NCBI RefSeq assembly: GCF_026261605.1
Contig: NZ_CP102486.1
Location: forward strand, 1,736,001-1,800,000
Length of the DNA stretch: 64,000 bases
From: Dechloromonas sp. A34
Lineage (GTDB): Bacteria; Pseudomonadota; Gammaproteobacteria; Burkholderiales; Rhodocyclaceae
Direction of reading: 5' to 3'
The notes beneath the pieces are model-generated. The model had not been told where the DNA came from. It searched no databases and saw only the letters and a program-made list of their open reading frames with translations. The first letter of the stretch is position 1. Every line of letters begins with the position of its first letter. The position numbers were made by a program, and so were the translations under genes. Shown here piece after piece: positions 29,903 to 38,050 of the stretch.

Positions 29903-32805
29903 TTAGCCGCAGCTACCCACTGCCCCGCAGGCGGTACAGAAGTCGCAGCCGTCCTTGCGGATCATCGTGTGGTTGCCGCATTCGCTGCACAGCTTGCCCT
30001 GGGTCGGGTGCACCTTGTTACTGCTGCTGTCTTCCGGCGCTTCGAGTATGCCCATCTGCTGCAGCGGGAAGCCGGCTTCGTCGAGGATGCCGAGCATGGC
30101 GTAGCGGTGAATGATCAGCTGGGCGATGTAGGCGACAGTCGACGGGTAGGTCTGCTGCTTGCGGGAGCCCGGGACGAAGGCCATGAAGTCGCCGAACGGC
30201 TCGGAGTAGTCGAGCAGCTTGCGCAGCTTCATGCCGATCCAGGCCGGATCGAGGACGCGCATGTCGAGCGACAGGAGCTTGGAGAGGCCGTCGAGGGCGC
30301 GCGGGTAGTTGCCGGAGAGCCACATCGAGTAGGGGCGGGTGACGCCGTCGGGCAGGGTGATTTCCTTGAGGCCGAGGACAAAATCTTCGCCGGTCGAGGC
30401 GTTATTGACGTCCACCGTCCAGGACAGCGTGCCGTCGGTGCCGGTCTTCGGCTCCTTGGTGCTGAACAGGGCATCCTTCACCGGGGTCGGGCCTTCGTGC
30501 TTGAAGGCGCCGAGCTGCTCGCAGCGCCAGCGGATAACCTGGGCCATGGCGGAGACCACCGAGGGCAGGCGCTTGCGCTCGCCATGCGGCGGCATCTGCA
30601 TGTCGAAGGCGTCGCCCGGGGTCTTGGCCAAGGCATCGAGCTTCATTTCCAGCCAGCCGTGGTCGTTGGCACGCATGTCCATGGACAGCGTCTTGGCAAC
30701 GGCGCCCAGGCCGCGCGGTTCGGCCGGGCCGTTGGCCCAGACTTCGAACGGCCAGGCCCGGCCTTCCGGTTCGACGTGGCCGACGAAGAGGGCGAACTTG
30801 CCGATCGGCGAGTCGACCATGTAGGTCCAGCACAGGTTGCCTTCCGGCAGGTTCGGGCGGCCCGGCCAGCGCAGGCTGGCGAGCACCGGGGCCGGCAGGT
30901 TCTTGATCGACAGGCGGCGGTTGGCGTCGGAGACGAAATCCTGCGGCGACTTGGCGGCGTCGGCGGCGGCAGCCTCGGCCGTGCTCGGCTCGGGGGTGAC
31001 GGAGAGTACGGAGCCGAGGATGCTGTTCGGGCGGTAGGTGGCCAGACCCTTGAGGCCGGATTTCCAGGCGCTCATGTAGAGATCCTGGAAGTCTTCGTAG
31101 GGGTAGTCGCCCGGCACGTTGACCGTCTTCGAGATGGCGGTGTCGATGTGCGGCGCGACGGCGGCGACCATGTCCTTGTGGGCGGCAGCCGAGATTTCCA
31201 GGGCCGTGACGAAGTATTCCGGCAGCTTGCTGACATCGCCGCCGAGGTGCTTGTAGAGGCGCCAGGCGTAGTCCTCGACCGAGTACTCTTTCAGCGTGCC
31301 GTCCGGCATGCGCTTCTTGCGGCTGTAGGTCCAGGAGAACGGCGGTTCGATGCCGTTCGAGGCGTTGTCGGCAAAGGCCAGCGAAATGGTGCCGGTCGGC
31401 GCGATCGACAGCAGGTGCGAGTTACGCAGGCCGTGCTTGCGGATTTCGGCCTTGACGTCAGCCGGCAGGCGGGAGGCGAAATTACCGCCGGAGAGGTAGA
31501 GCTCGGCGTTGAACAGCGGGAAGGCGCCGCGCTCCTTGGCCATTTCGACCGAGTACAGATAGGCGGCATCGCGCATCTGCTCGGTGATCCGGGTAGCCAT
31601 GGCGCGGGCTTCCGGTTTGTCGTAACGCAGGCGCAGCATAGCCAGCGCATCGCCGAGGCCGGTGAAGCCGAGGCCGACGCGGCGCTTGTTGGCGGCTTCT
31701 TCCTGCTGGCGCTCGAGCGGCCAGTGGGTGGCGTCGAGTACGTTGTCGAGCATGCGGGTCGAGACGCGGCAGACTTCGGCGAATTCGTCGAAATCGAAAC
31801 TGGCCTGCTCGGAGAAGGGGTGACGGACAAACAGGGTCAGGTTGATCGAACCCAGGCAGCAGCAGCCGTAGGGCGGCAGCGGCTGTTCGGCGCAGGGATT
31901 GGTGGCCTCGATGACTTCGCAGTAATTGAGGTTGTTGTCCTTGTTCATGCGGTCGAGGAACAGGATGCCCGGCTCGGCGTGGTCGTAGGTGGATTTCATC
32001 ACCTGGTCCCAGAGGTCGCGGGCGCGCACCTTGCGGTACACCCACAGGCCGTCCTCGCGCTGGTAGGCGCCGGAGGACTTCATTTCGCCGTTCGGCTCGG
32101 CGCGGTGGGTCAGTTCGACATCGGTGTCGGCATCGACGGCTTCCATGAAGGCGTCGGTGACGCCGATGGAAATGTTGAAGTTGGAGAGGTCGCCTTTGTC
32201 CTTGGCGTGGATGAAGACTTCGATATCCGGGTGGTCGCAACGCAGCACACCCATCTGGGCGCCACGGCGGGCGCCGGCGGATTCGACGGTTTCGCACGAG
32301 CGGTCGAAGACGCGCATGTACGACACCGGGCCGGAAGCGCGCGACTGGGTACCCTTGACGCGGGCGCCTTGCGGACGGATGGACGAAAAATCGTAGCCGA
32401 CGCCGCCACCGCGACGCATCGTTTCAGCGGCCTGGGCCAGCGCGGTATAGATGCCGGGACGGCCGTCGGTATTTTCGACGATGGAGTCGCCAACCGGCTG
32501 CACGAAGCAGTTGATCAGCGTCGCCTGAAGGTCGGTGCCGGCGGCGGAGTTGATCCGGCCGGCCGGGATGAAGCCGTTTTCCTGGGCCCACAGGAAGCGG
32601 TTTTCCCAGTGCGCGCGATCCTTCTCCTGCTCTACCTGAGCCAGTGCCCAGGCGACGCGTTTGCGCACGTCGTGGACGCTGGTTTCCTTACCCTTGGCGT
32701 ATTTTTCGATCAGGACTTCGCCGGAAATCTCCTGCTCTTGCAGGGGGGCGAATTCGGGGGGGCGGGAATGTCGGTCAGCGAGAGTTGTTCGGCTACTGGG
32801 CTCAT
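29903..32805 (-). CDS. nrdJ: Adenosylcobalamin-dependent ribonucleotide reductase (class II), apparent frameshift
   Basis: NrdJ reduces ribonucleotides to deoxyribonucleotides using vitamin B12, with or without oxygen. The main frame encodes 921 residues: a radical-enzyme core with [37 protein letters not shown] and [10 protein letters not shown], two TSCPD-type domains in the last third, and a C-terminal cysteine cluster ([14 protein letters not shown]). The natural start is the ATG at 32805 behind GAGGAG, but its frame runs into a stop. One missing base in the 7-base C/G run at 32756-32762 separates it from the core frame; restoring it gives 967 aa with the expected N terminus. A GTG at 32668 is the first start in the core frame. 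Confidence 0.9.
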
Positions 32806-32865
32806 TTTTTGCTCCTCGGCATGGCTTCGTTAATTGGGCTTGTTAGTTTTTGAATGAGCAGCAAT

Positions 32866-32912
32866 CTACTAGATATAGTAGGTCAATGCAATCCGTTGAC
32901 TAGATACGGGAT
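32866..32912 (-). promoter_or_regulatory. Tandem NrdR-like boxes upstream of nrdJ
   Basis: The first element, CTACTAGATATAGTAG (32866-32881), is a near-perfect 16-bp palindrome. A related half-conserved element is at 32897-32912. Their shared ACTAGATA cores are 31 bp apart, the three-helical-turn spacing known for paired NrdR boxes. They lie 61-107 bp upstream of the nrdJ ATG, where a repressor would cover the promoter. The NrdR gene itself is not in this window. Confidence 0.65.
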
Positions 32913-32967
32913 TTTGTGCCGGCCGTGAAACCGTTTTGTCATATCGCAAAAAAGCCCCGAAAAAACA

Positions 32968-32996
32968 AAGCCCCGGCACCTTCCGGGGCCGGGGCT
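32968..32996 (-). terminator. Intrinsic terminator of the pta-ackA operon
   Basis: Stem AGCCCCGGC / GCCGGGGCT (as read on the plus strand), followed on the minus strand by TTTGTTTTTT. It lies about 20 bp after the ackA stop. Confidence 0.88.
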
Positions 32997-33015
32997 GTAA
33001 GACAAAATATTTTTC

Positions 33016-34197
33016 TTAAAGTGCCAGCAGGGTCTGCGCGTGGTGCGCCATCATCCACTCTTCGTTGGTCGGAATGACCAGCACGTCGACGCTGCTGTTG
33101 CCAGCCGAAATCTGCAGGTCGTGGCGGGCGTTGGCCTCGGGATTGAGGCGGATGCCCAGCCATTCCGATTGCAGGCAGACGCGGCGGCGGACTTCGGCGG
33201 CGTGCTCGCCGATGCCGCCGGTGAATACCAGGGCATCGAGGCCGCCGGCCGCGGCGGCCAGCGAGCCAAGTTCGCGGGCGATGCGGTAACAGAAGAGGTC
33301 GACCGCTTCCTGGGCTTCCGGCTTGTCGCTGGCGAGCAGGGTGCGCATGTCCTGGCTGAGGCCGGAAACGCCGAGCAGGCCGGATTCCTTGTAGAGCATC
33401 TTGGTCATGTCCTTGACCGAGAGATTCTTGGTTTCCATCAGGTGCAGGATCACACCGGGGTCGAGGTTGCCGCAGCGGGTGCCCATGACCAGGCCGTCGA
33501 TGGTCGAGAAGCCGAGCGTCGTGGCGACGCACTTGCGATTGACCATGGCCGCCATGCTGGCGCCGTTGCCGAGGTGGGCGACGACGACGCGACCGCTGGC
33601 GCGGCCGGAATGCTGGGGCAGGGCGCGGGCGATAAATTCGTAGGACAGGCCGTGAAAGCCGTAGCGCTTGATGCCTTCGGCGGTGATGCTGCGCGGCAGG
33701 CCGAAGGTCTGGGCGACGCCCGGCTGGCTGCGGTGGAAGGCGGTGTCGAAGCAGGCGACTTGCGGAATGCTGGGCAGCAGGGCCTGGAGGGCGATGATGC
33801 CGGCGACGTTGTGCGGTTGGTGCAGCGGGGCGAGCGGCACGAAGCTGGTCAGGTGGCCGAGCACGGTGTCGTCGATGATGGTCGGCTGCGAATAGCGTTC
33901 GCCGCCATGGACGACGCGATGGCCGACGGCGACGATGGTCCAGTTGGCGTGGCTGGCGGTGAACCACTTGAGCAGGGCATCGAAGGACTGGGCGTGGCTG
34001 ACCTGCTGGCCGTCCAGCATCTGGTCGGCGATGCGTTCGCCGGCACGGTTCTTGGCCACCATCTTGGTGGCGTCGGTGCCGATGCCGTCGATCTGCCCGG
34101 AGACTTCGGCTTCCGGCGAGATTGGGTGGGCGAGGGAGAAGAGGGCGAATTTGATCGACGACGATCCGGCGTTGATCGTCAGGATGCCTTGTTTCAT
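33016..34197 (-). CDS. ackA: Acetate kinase
   Basis: AckA interconverts acetate + ATP and acetyl phosphate + ADP. The 393-residue product shows the ASKHA-fold motifs: LTINAGSSSIKFALF at the N terminus, AVGHRVVHGGERYSQP, DTAFHRSQP and DGLVMGTRCGNLDPGVI. I place the start at the ATG one base after the upstream stop (TGACATG). An in-frame ATG at 34212 would add five residues inside the upstream gene. It forms an operon with the MaoC-Pta fusion, completing an acyl-CoA to acid pathway with ATP recovery. A terminator follows. Confidence 0.95.
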   Translation of the reverse strand: MKQGILTINAGSSSIKFALFSLAHPISPEAEVSGQIDGIGTDATKMVAKNRAGERIADQMLDGQQVSHAQSFDALLKWFTASHANWTIVAVGHRVVHGGERYSQPTIIDDTVLGHLTSFVPLAPLHQPHNVAGIIALQALLPSIPQVACFDTAFHRSQPGVAQTFGLPRSITAEGIKRYGFHGLSYEFIARALPQHSGRASGRVVVAHLGNGASMAAMVNRKCVATTLGFSTIDGLVMGTRCGNLDPGVILHLMETKNLSVKDMTKMLYKESGLLGVSGLSQDMRTLLASDKPEAQEAVDLFCYRIARELGSLAAAAGGLDALVFTGGIGEHAAEVRRRVCLQSEWLGIRLNPEANARHDLQISAGNSSVDVLVIPTNEEWMMAHHAQTLLAL

Positions 34198-34198
34198 G

Positions 34199-35617
34199 TC
34201 AGACGTTTCCATTTTTGCGGTTGGCGTGGGCGACGAGTGCGGCGATGACGCATGACGCGGTGCGGGTTTCAGCCGAATCGGCGCGGCTGGTGAGGACGAT
34301 GGGTACCCGGGTGCCGAGAACGATGCCGGCGGTCAGGGCGTTGGCGAGGTATTCGAGCTGCTTGGCGACCATGTTGCCGGATTCGAGATCGGGCACGACG
34401 AGAATCTCGGCATGGCCGGCCACCGCCGACTTGATGCCCTTGGTCTTGGCGGCGACGATCGAGACGGCGTTGTCGAATGCCAGCGGGCCATCGAGGATGC
34501 CGCCGCGGATCTGGCCGCGGTCGGCCATCTTGCACAGGGCGGCGGCGTCGAGCGTGGACTGGATTTTGGGGTTGACCGTCTCGACGGCGGAAAGGATCGC
34601 CACCTTGGGTTCGGGAATGCCGATGATGTGGGCGAGGTCGATGGCGTTCTGGATGATGTCGACCTTGTCTTCCAGGGTCGGCGCGATGTTGATCGCGGCG
34701 TCGGTGATCATCAGCGGCCGGTGGTAGGTCGGCACGTCCATCAGGAAGACGTGGCTGATCCGGCGCGAGGTGCGCAGGCCATTGGCGCGCGAAACGACTT
34801 CGCCCATCAGTTCGTCGGTATGCAGGCTGCCCTTCATCAGGGCCTCGGCATCGCCGGTGCGGACCAGGGAAACGGCAATCGCCGCCGAATCGTGGCTGTG
34901 GGCGGCATTGACGATGCGGATGCCGTGCAGGTCGATGCCGAATTCTTCGGCAACGGCGCGGATCTTGTTCTCCGGGCCGACCAGGATCGGCTCGATGATC
35001 CCGGCCTGGAAGGCGATCACCGGCCCGCGCAGCGATTCCCGGTCGCAGGGGTGGGCGACCGCGGTCGGGATCGGCTCCAGACCTTTGACGCGGTTCAGCA
35101 TCTGGGTATAGCGCTCGTACTTGTCGTCGATGCGCACTTCCGGCATATGGACGACCTGGAGGTGCGAGACCTTTTCGGCCGGCGCCAGCACCTCGGCCGT
35201 GCCGCGCACGACCTGCAGGCCTTCCTGGTTGGTGCACACGCAGTCGAAGACGACATGCTTGTTGTGGTCGAATTTCTGCTTGGCGGTGACCGTGACGGTG
35301 ATGATGTCGCCGATGGTGACCGGCCGCGCGAAGTGCAGTCCCTGGTCGACCAGGATCGTGCCAGGGCCGGGAAACTGGGTGCCGAGCACCGTCGAGATCA
35401 GCGAACCGCTCCACATGCCGTGGGCGATGACTTCGCGGAACATGCCGCTTTCCGAAAATGCCGGATCGACCACCGAGGGATTGAAGTCGCCGGTCAGGAT
35501 GGCGAACAGCTTGACGTCTTCGGGCATCAGCGTCCGGGTCAGGCTGGACGAGTCGCCGATGCGGATTTCGTCGTAGGTCTTGTTGATCAGGTAACGCTCT
35601 TCGCTGGTCTCACGCAT
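34199..35617 (-). CDS. Bifunctional MaoC-like hydratase / phosphate acetyltransferase
   Basis: A 472-residue fusion of two domains. Residues 1-160 form a MaoC (R)-specific enoyl-CoA hydratase-like hot-dog domain (FAILTGDFNPSVVDPAF, then VIAHGMWSGSLISTVLGTQFPGPG). Residues 170-470 form a phosphate acetyl/butyryltransferase (SRRISHVFLMDVPTY, LMITDAAINIAPTLEDK, GILDGPLAFDNA). The second domain moves acyl groups between CoA and phosphate, feeding the adjacent acetate kinase. The hydratase domain may supply or drain (R)-3-hydroxyacyl-CoA, the monomer for the PHA synthase encoded at 51 kb, but that link is inference. A GGAGAAA site supports the ATG at 35617. Confidence 0.9.
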   Translation of the reverse strand: MRETSEERYLINKTYDEIRIGDSSSLTRTLMPEDVKLFAILTGDFNPSVVDPAFSESGMFREVIAHGMWSGSLISTVLGTQFPGPGTILVDQGLHFARPVTIGDIITVTVTAKQKFDHNKHVVFDCVCTNQEGLQVVRGTAEVLAPAEKVSHLQVVHMPEVRIDDKYERYTQMLNRVKGLEPIPTAVAHPCDRESLRGPVIAFQAGIIEPILVGPENKIRAVAEEFGIDLHGIRIVNAAHSHDSAAIAVSLVRTGDAEALMKGSLHTDELMGEVVSRANGLRTSRRISHVFLMDVPTYHRPLMITDAAINIAPTLEDKVDIIQNAIDLAHIIGIPEPKVAILSAVETVNPKIQSTLDAAALCKMADRGQIRGGILDGPLAFDNAVSIVAAKTKGIKSAVAGHAEILVVPDLESGNMVAKQLEYLANALTAGIVLGTRVPIVLTSRADSAETRTASCVIAALVAHANRKNGNV

Positions 35618-35803
35618 GATCGGTTTCTCCCTGGAGGACATGAAGCGGGCAGTGCAATGACGATACGGTCAGTATAGAGTGCTGCGTCGCAGCAAACAAC
35701 GCGACTTGATTTCGTTCGGTATGGCAATTCAAGGGTATTTCACCCGTGGGTGTTTCGATGTGCACGCGCAGCATGCGAGAACGTTTCCTGGGTTGTGACG
35801 GGG

Positions 35804-36288
35804 TCAGGAAAAACGCAGCATGGCCCGCCGGTCTTCGGCCGTGGTTTTGACCGGAATCTCGATATCCAGCTCGGGATGCAGTTGCGACAGCCGGTCGATC
35901 ACCCAGTCGTTGGCCTCGTAGGTGAATTCGCGGGCGGTCAGCGGCGCCCCGGAGCAGGCCTCGACGAAGAGCGCGACGGCCGCCGAGCGGCTGACCCCGT
36001 ACTCGCAATGGACCATCATCGAAATCTTGAAGGGTGCATCGTGCAGTTCTTTGACGAAATGGTCGATGCGGCGCGCCATCGTCAGGTCGAACAGCCCGGG
36101 GGCGCTGGCAGGTACTCGTCGGCCGGCACCGCGTCGTAGAAGGAGAGGCGCAAGACATGTCGGAAGGCCGGGTTGAGCCGCGCCTCGGGCGTGCCCGGGT
36201 CGGTGATCGAGATGATGGCCATGTACGGATTGCCGGCCAGGGATTCGGCGAGTTCGCGCGACGCGAAGTGAACTTGGGTGATGGTCAT
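35804..36288 (-). CDS. Dual-specificity/tyrosine phosphatase-like protein, apparent frameshift
   Basis: Two abutting frames together encode a small cysteine phosphatase. The first runs from the ATG at 36288 (MTITQVHFASRELAESL) to a premature stop near 36082. The second continues as FDLTMARRIDHFV and contains the phosphatase loop HCEYGVSRSAAVA (HCx5R, catalytic Cys and Arg both present). One extra base in the GGGGG/CCC run at 36095-36102 joins them into a 161-residue protein, normal for compact bacterial DSP-like enzymes. It lies 64 bp after the kinase-like gene on the same strand, so the two are probably co-transcribed. Substrate unknown. Confidence 0.75.
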
Positions 36289-36352
36289 GATCCGGCAGTG
36301 CCGTGAGGTGCAGCGGGCGGCTGGCCCGACAGAAGAGGCGTGGTGAGGCAGG

Positions 36353-36928
36353 TCATTCCATGAATACGGGGTCGGAGAAAACCAGCGTGCCATCCTTGCG
36401 CATCATCAGGTTGTCGGCCTTGATCAGGTCGGGCAGGGCACCGTACTCGCCGGAGAAATCCTCCAGCGCCTTCAGCGACTGCTGCACGGTGTCGGTCCAG
36501 CCCATCGGCGTGACCACCAGATGGTGCAGGGCGATGCGCCCCATGTCCTGGGCCAGGTTGCGCCACATCAGGCAGGCGTCGAAATAGGAGGTCGAGATCT
36601 TGGTCGCGACCTCGACGGCGTCACCGGTGCCGGGCAGCGGATAAAGCTTTTCGACCTCGACGATATGGAAGGGAAAGCCGCGGCTGGAGCGCCCGACGGT
36701 GCCGTGGTCGGCATAGACCACCGGGAAATGCCGGCCGGTCGGCCGGTCGGGGGCGGTGTAGTAGGCGTAGTCGGTAGGCGAGGAGAGCAGTTTGAAGACA
36801 TGTTCCTGGCCGTCGACGACATCGCCGTCGAGGACGATGGTGTTCTCGCCGCGCCCGATTTCCGGCCTGCCGTTGAGCAGCGGGTGGTCGGGTACCGGGT
36901 CGGTGATGATGGTGCCGCAGTTGTCCAT
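36353..36928 (-). CDS. Hypothetical protein with possible kinase-like C terminus
   Basis: A 191-residue soluble protein that I do not firmly recognise. Its C-terminal segment (about residues 166-191) reads DLIKADNLMMRKDGTLVFSD followed by P. This resembles the catalytic loop plus metal-binding DP/DFG strand of small protein-kinase-like folds, although the Asp-to-Asn spacing is one residue off and no glycine-rich loop is evident. A kinase-like function is therefore only a suggestion, strengthened by the phosphatase-like gene just downstream. No signal peptide, membrane helix or cysteine pair of note. Confidence 0.55.
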   Translation of the reverse strand: MDNCGTIITDPVPDHPLLNGRPEIGRGENTIVLDGDVVDGQEHVFKLLSSPTDYAYYTAPDRPTGRHFPVVYADHGTVGRSSRGFPFHIVEVEKLYPLPGTGDAVEVATKISTSYFDACLMWRNLAQDMGRIALHHLVVTPMGWTDTVQQSLKALEDFSGEYGALPDLIKADNLMMRKDGTLVFSDPVFME

Positions 36929-36965
36929 GGCTTATTCCGCGGGTTTTCCTGATCGGGAGCATACC

Positions 36966-36994
36966 GCAAGGGCCCGGCTGGGCCGGGCCCTTGC
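36966..36994 (-). terminator. Strong GC hairpin after fabI
   Basis: A 13-bp perfect stem (GCAAGGGCCCGGC / GCCGGGCCCTTGC) with a 3-nt loop, 21 bp beyond the fabI stop. There is no T-run on the minus strand, so it may stabilise the mRNA end or work with Rho. Confidence 0.65.
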
Positions 36995-37014
36995 AGAGCG
37001 GTCGGGGCGGATGG

Positions 37015-37824
37015 TCAGGCGACGATGTGGGCGCCGCCGTCCACGTAGATCGTCTGGCCGGTCATGCCGGAAGAGCCCGGCGTGCACAGGAAGGCGGTCA
37101 GCGCGCCGACTTCCTCGATGGTCACGGTACGGCCGAGCGGCGCCTTGGCGGCATCGTTTTCGAGCAGCGTATTGAAATTGGCGATGCCGGAGGCGGCGCG
37201 GGTCATGATCGGGCCGGGCGACACGGCGAAGACGCGGATGCCCTTGGGGCCGAGGTCGTAGGCCATATAGCGGACGGCCGATTCGAGCGCCGCCTTGATG
37301 ATGCCCATTACGCCGTAGTTGCGGACGACGCGCTCGGCGCCGAGGTAGGACATGGTGATCAACGAACCGCCGTGCGCCATCAGCGGCTCCAGGGCCTTGG
37401 CCATGCGCAGGAAGCTGTGGCAGGAGACGTTCATCGCCGAGTCGAAGCCTTCTTCGGTGGTGTCGATGACACGACCGTGCAGGTCGTCGGCATTGCAGAA
37501 CGCCATCGAGTGCACGGCGAAGTCGATCTCGCCGAAGGTTTCGCCGCACTTGGCGATGACGCTTTCCAGGCTGCCTTCTTCGGCGACGTCAAGCTTGACG
37601 AACAGCTTGGCGCCCAGGGCTTCGGCCAGCGGCTGGGTATATTTGGCGGTCTTGTCGTTCTGGTAGGTCAGGGCGATTTCGCCGCCCAGCGCGACGATTG
37701 CCTTGGCGACAGCGTAGGCAATCGACTTGTCGTTGGCGATGCCGGTGATCAGGCCTTTTTTGCCAGCCAGCGGCAACAGGGCGCCGGTCTGTGTCGGCGT
37801 GAGTTGTTCGGTAATTGTGTTCAT
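37015..37824 (-). CDS. fabI: Enoyl-[acyl-carrier-protein] reductase (NADH), FabI
   Basis: FabI catalyses the last reduction of each fatty-acid elongation cycle. The 269-residue product is a short-chain dehydrogenase with the FabI-type cofactor region GLITGIANDKSIAYAVAKAI. The catalytic Tyr and Lys are present in NYGVMGIIKAALESAVRYMA, and SYLGAERVVRNY precedes them. The ATG at 37824 has GGAAGA upstream; earlier in-frame codons up to 38109 run into the divergent hox leader and are not used. fabI is transcribed away from hoxF. Confidence 0.95.
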   Translation of the reverse strand: MNTITEQLTPTQTGALLPLAGKKGLITGIANDKSIAYAVAKAIVALGGEIALTYQNDKTAKYTQPLAEALGAKLFVKLDVAEEGSLESVIAKCGETFGEIDFAVHSMAFCNADDLHGRVIDTTEEGFDSAMNVSCHSFLRMAKALEPLMAHGGSLITMSYLGAERVVRNYGVMGIIKAALESAVRYMAYDLGPKGIRVFAVSPGPIMTRAASGIANFNTLLENDAAKAPLGRTVTIEEVGALTAFLCTPGSSGMTGQTIYVDGGAHIVA

Positions 37825-37890
37825 GCTGTTCTTCCTTACAAAAGTTGGTTGCCGATGTTGATGCGATGCACCATTTTGGACCGACAACTG

Positions 37891-37938
37891 TGCATTAACA
37901 GGCGCTAATGCATGCTGTGCTGCAGCAATATTGTTGCA
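37891..37938. promoter_or_regulatory. Two dyad-symmetric elements in the fabI-hoxF intergenic region
   Basis: The first is TGCATTA-N8-TAATGCA (37891-37912), with perfect 7-bp arms. The second, TGCAGCAATATTGTTGCA (37921-37938), is an 18-bp palindrome with one mismatched pair around a perfect CAATATTG core. They lie between the divergent fabI and hoxF starts and are likely operator sites for one or both. I cannot name the regulator. No convincing -10/-35 pair stands out. Confidence 0.5.
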
Positions 37939-38050
37939 CATTCTGGTTACCGGTTGGCGACAAGCTGGCCCCCGGTTGACCTGTCGCAAGAAATTGCAGG
38001 GTTTCGGTGCTACGCTTGTTTTCGTCATAAGTGAATGTCCGGAGGTTCTC

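Noticed and set aside
29804..32833. A 1009-codon open frame on the plus strand opposite nrdJ
   Set aside because: It lies entirely antisense to a clearly recognisable ribonucleotide reductase, lacks motifs, and is of the kind produced by high GC at the third codon position.
32806..32940. A cobalamin riboswitch upstream of nrdJ
   Set aside because: I looked for the B12-box type sequence and a large folded leader; the leader is only about 60-130 bp and shows only the NrdR-like repeats.
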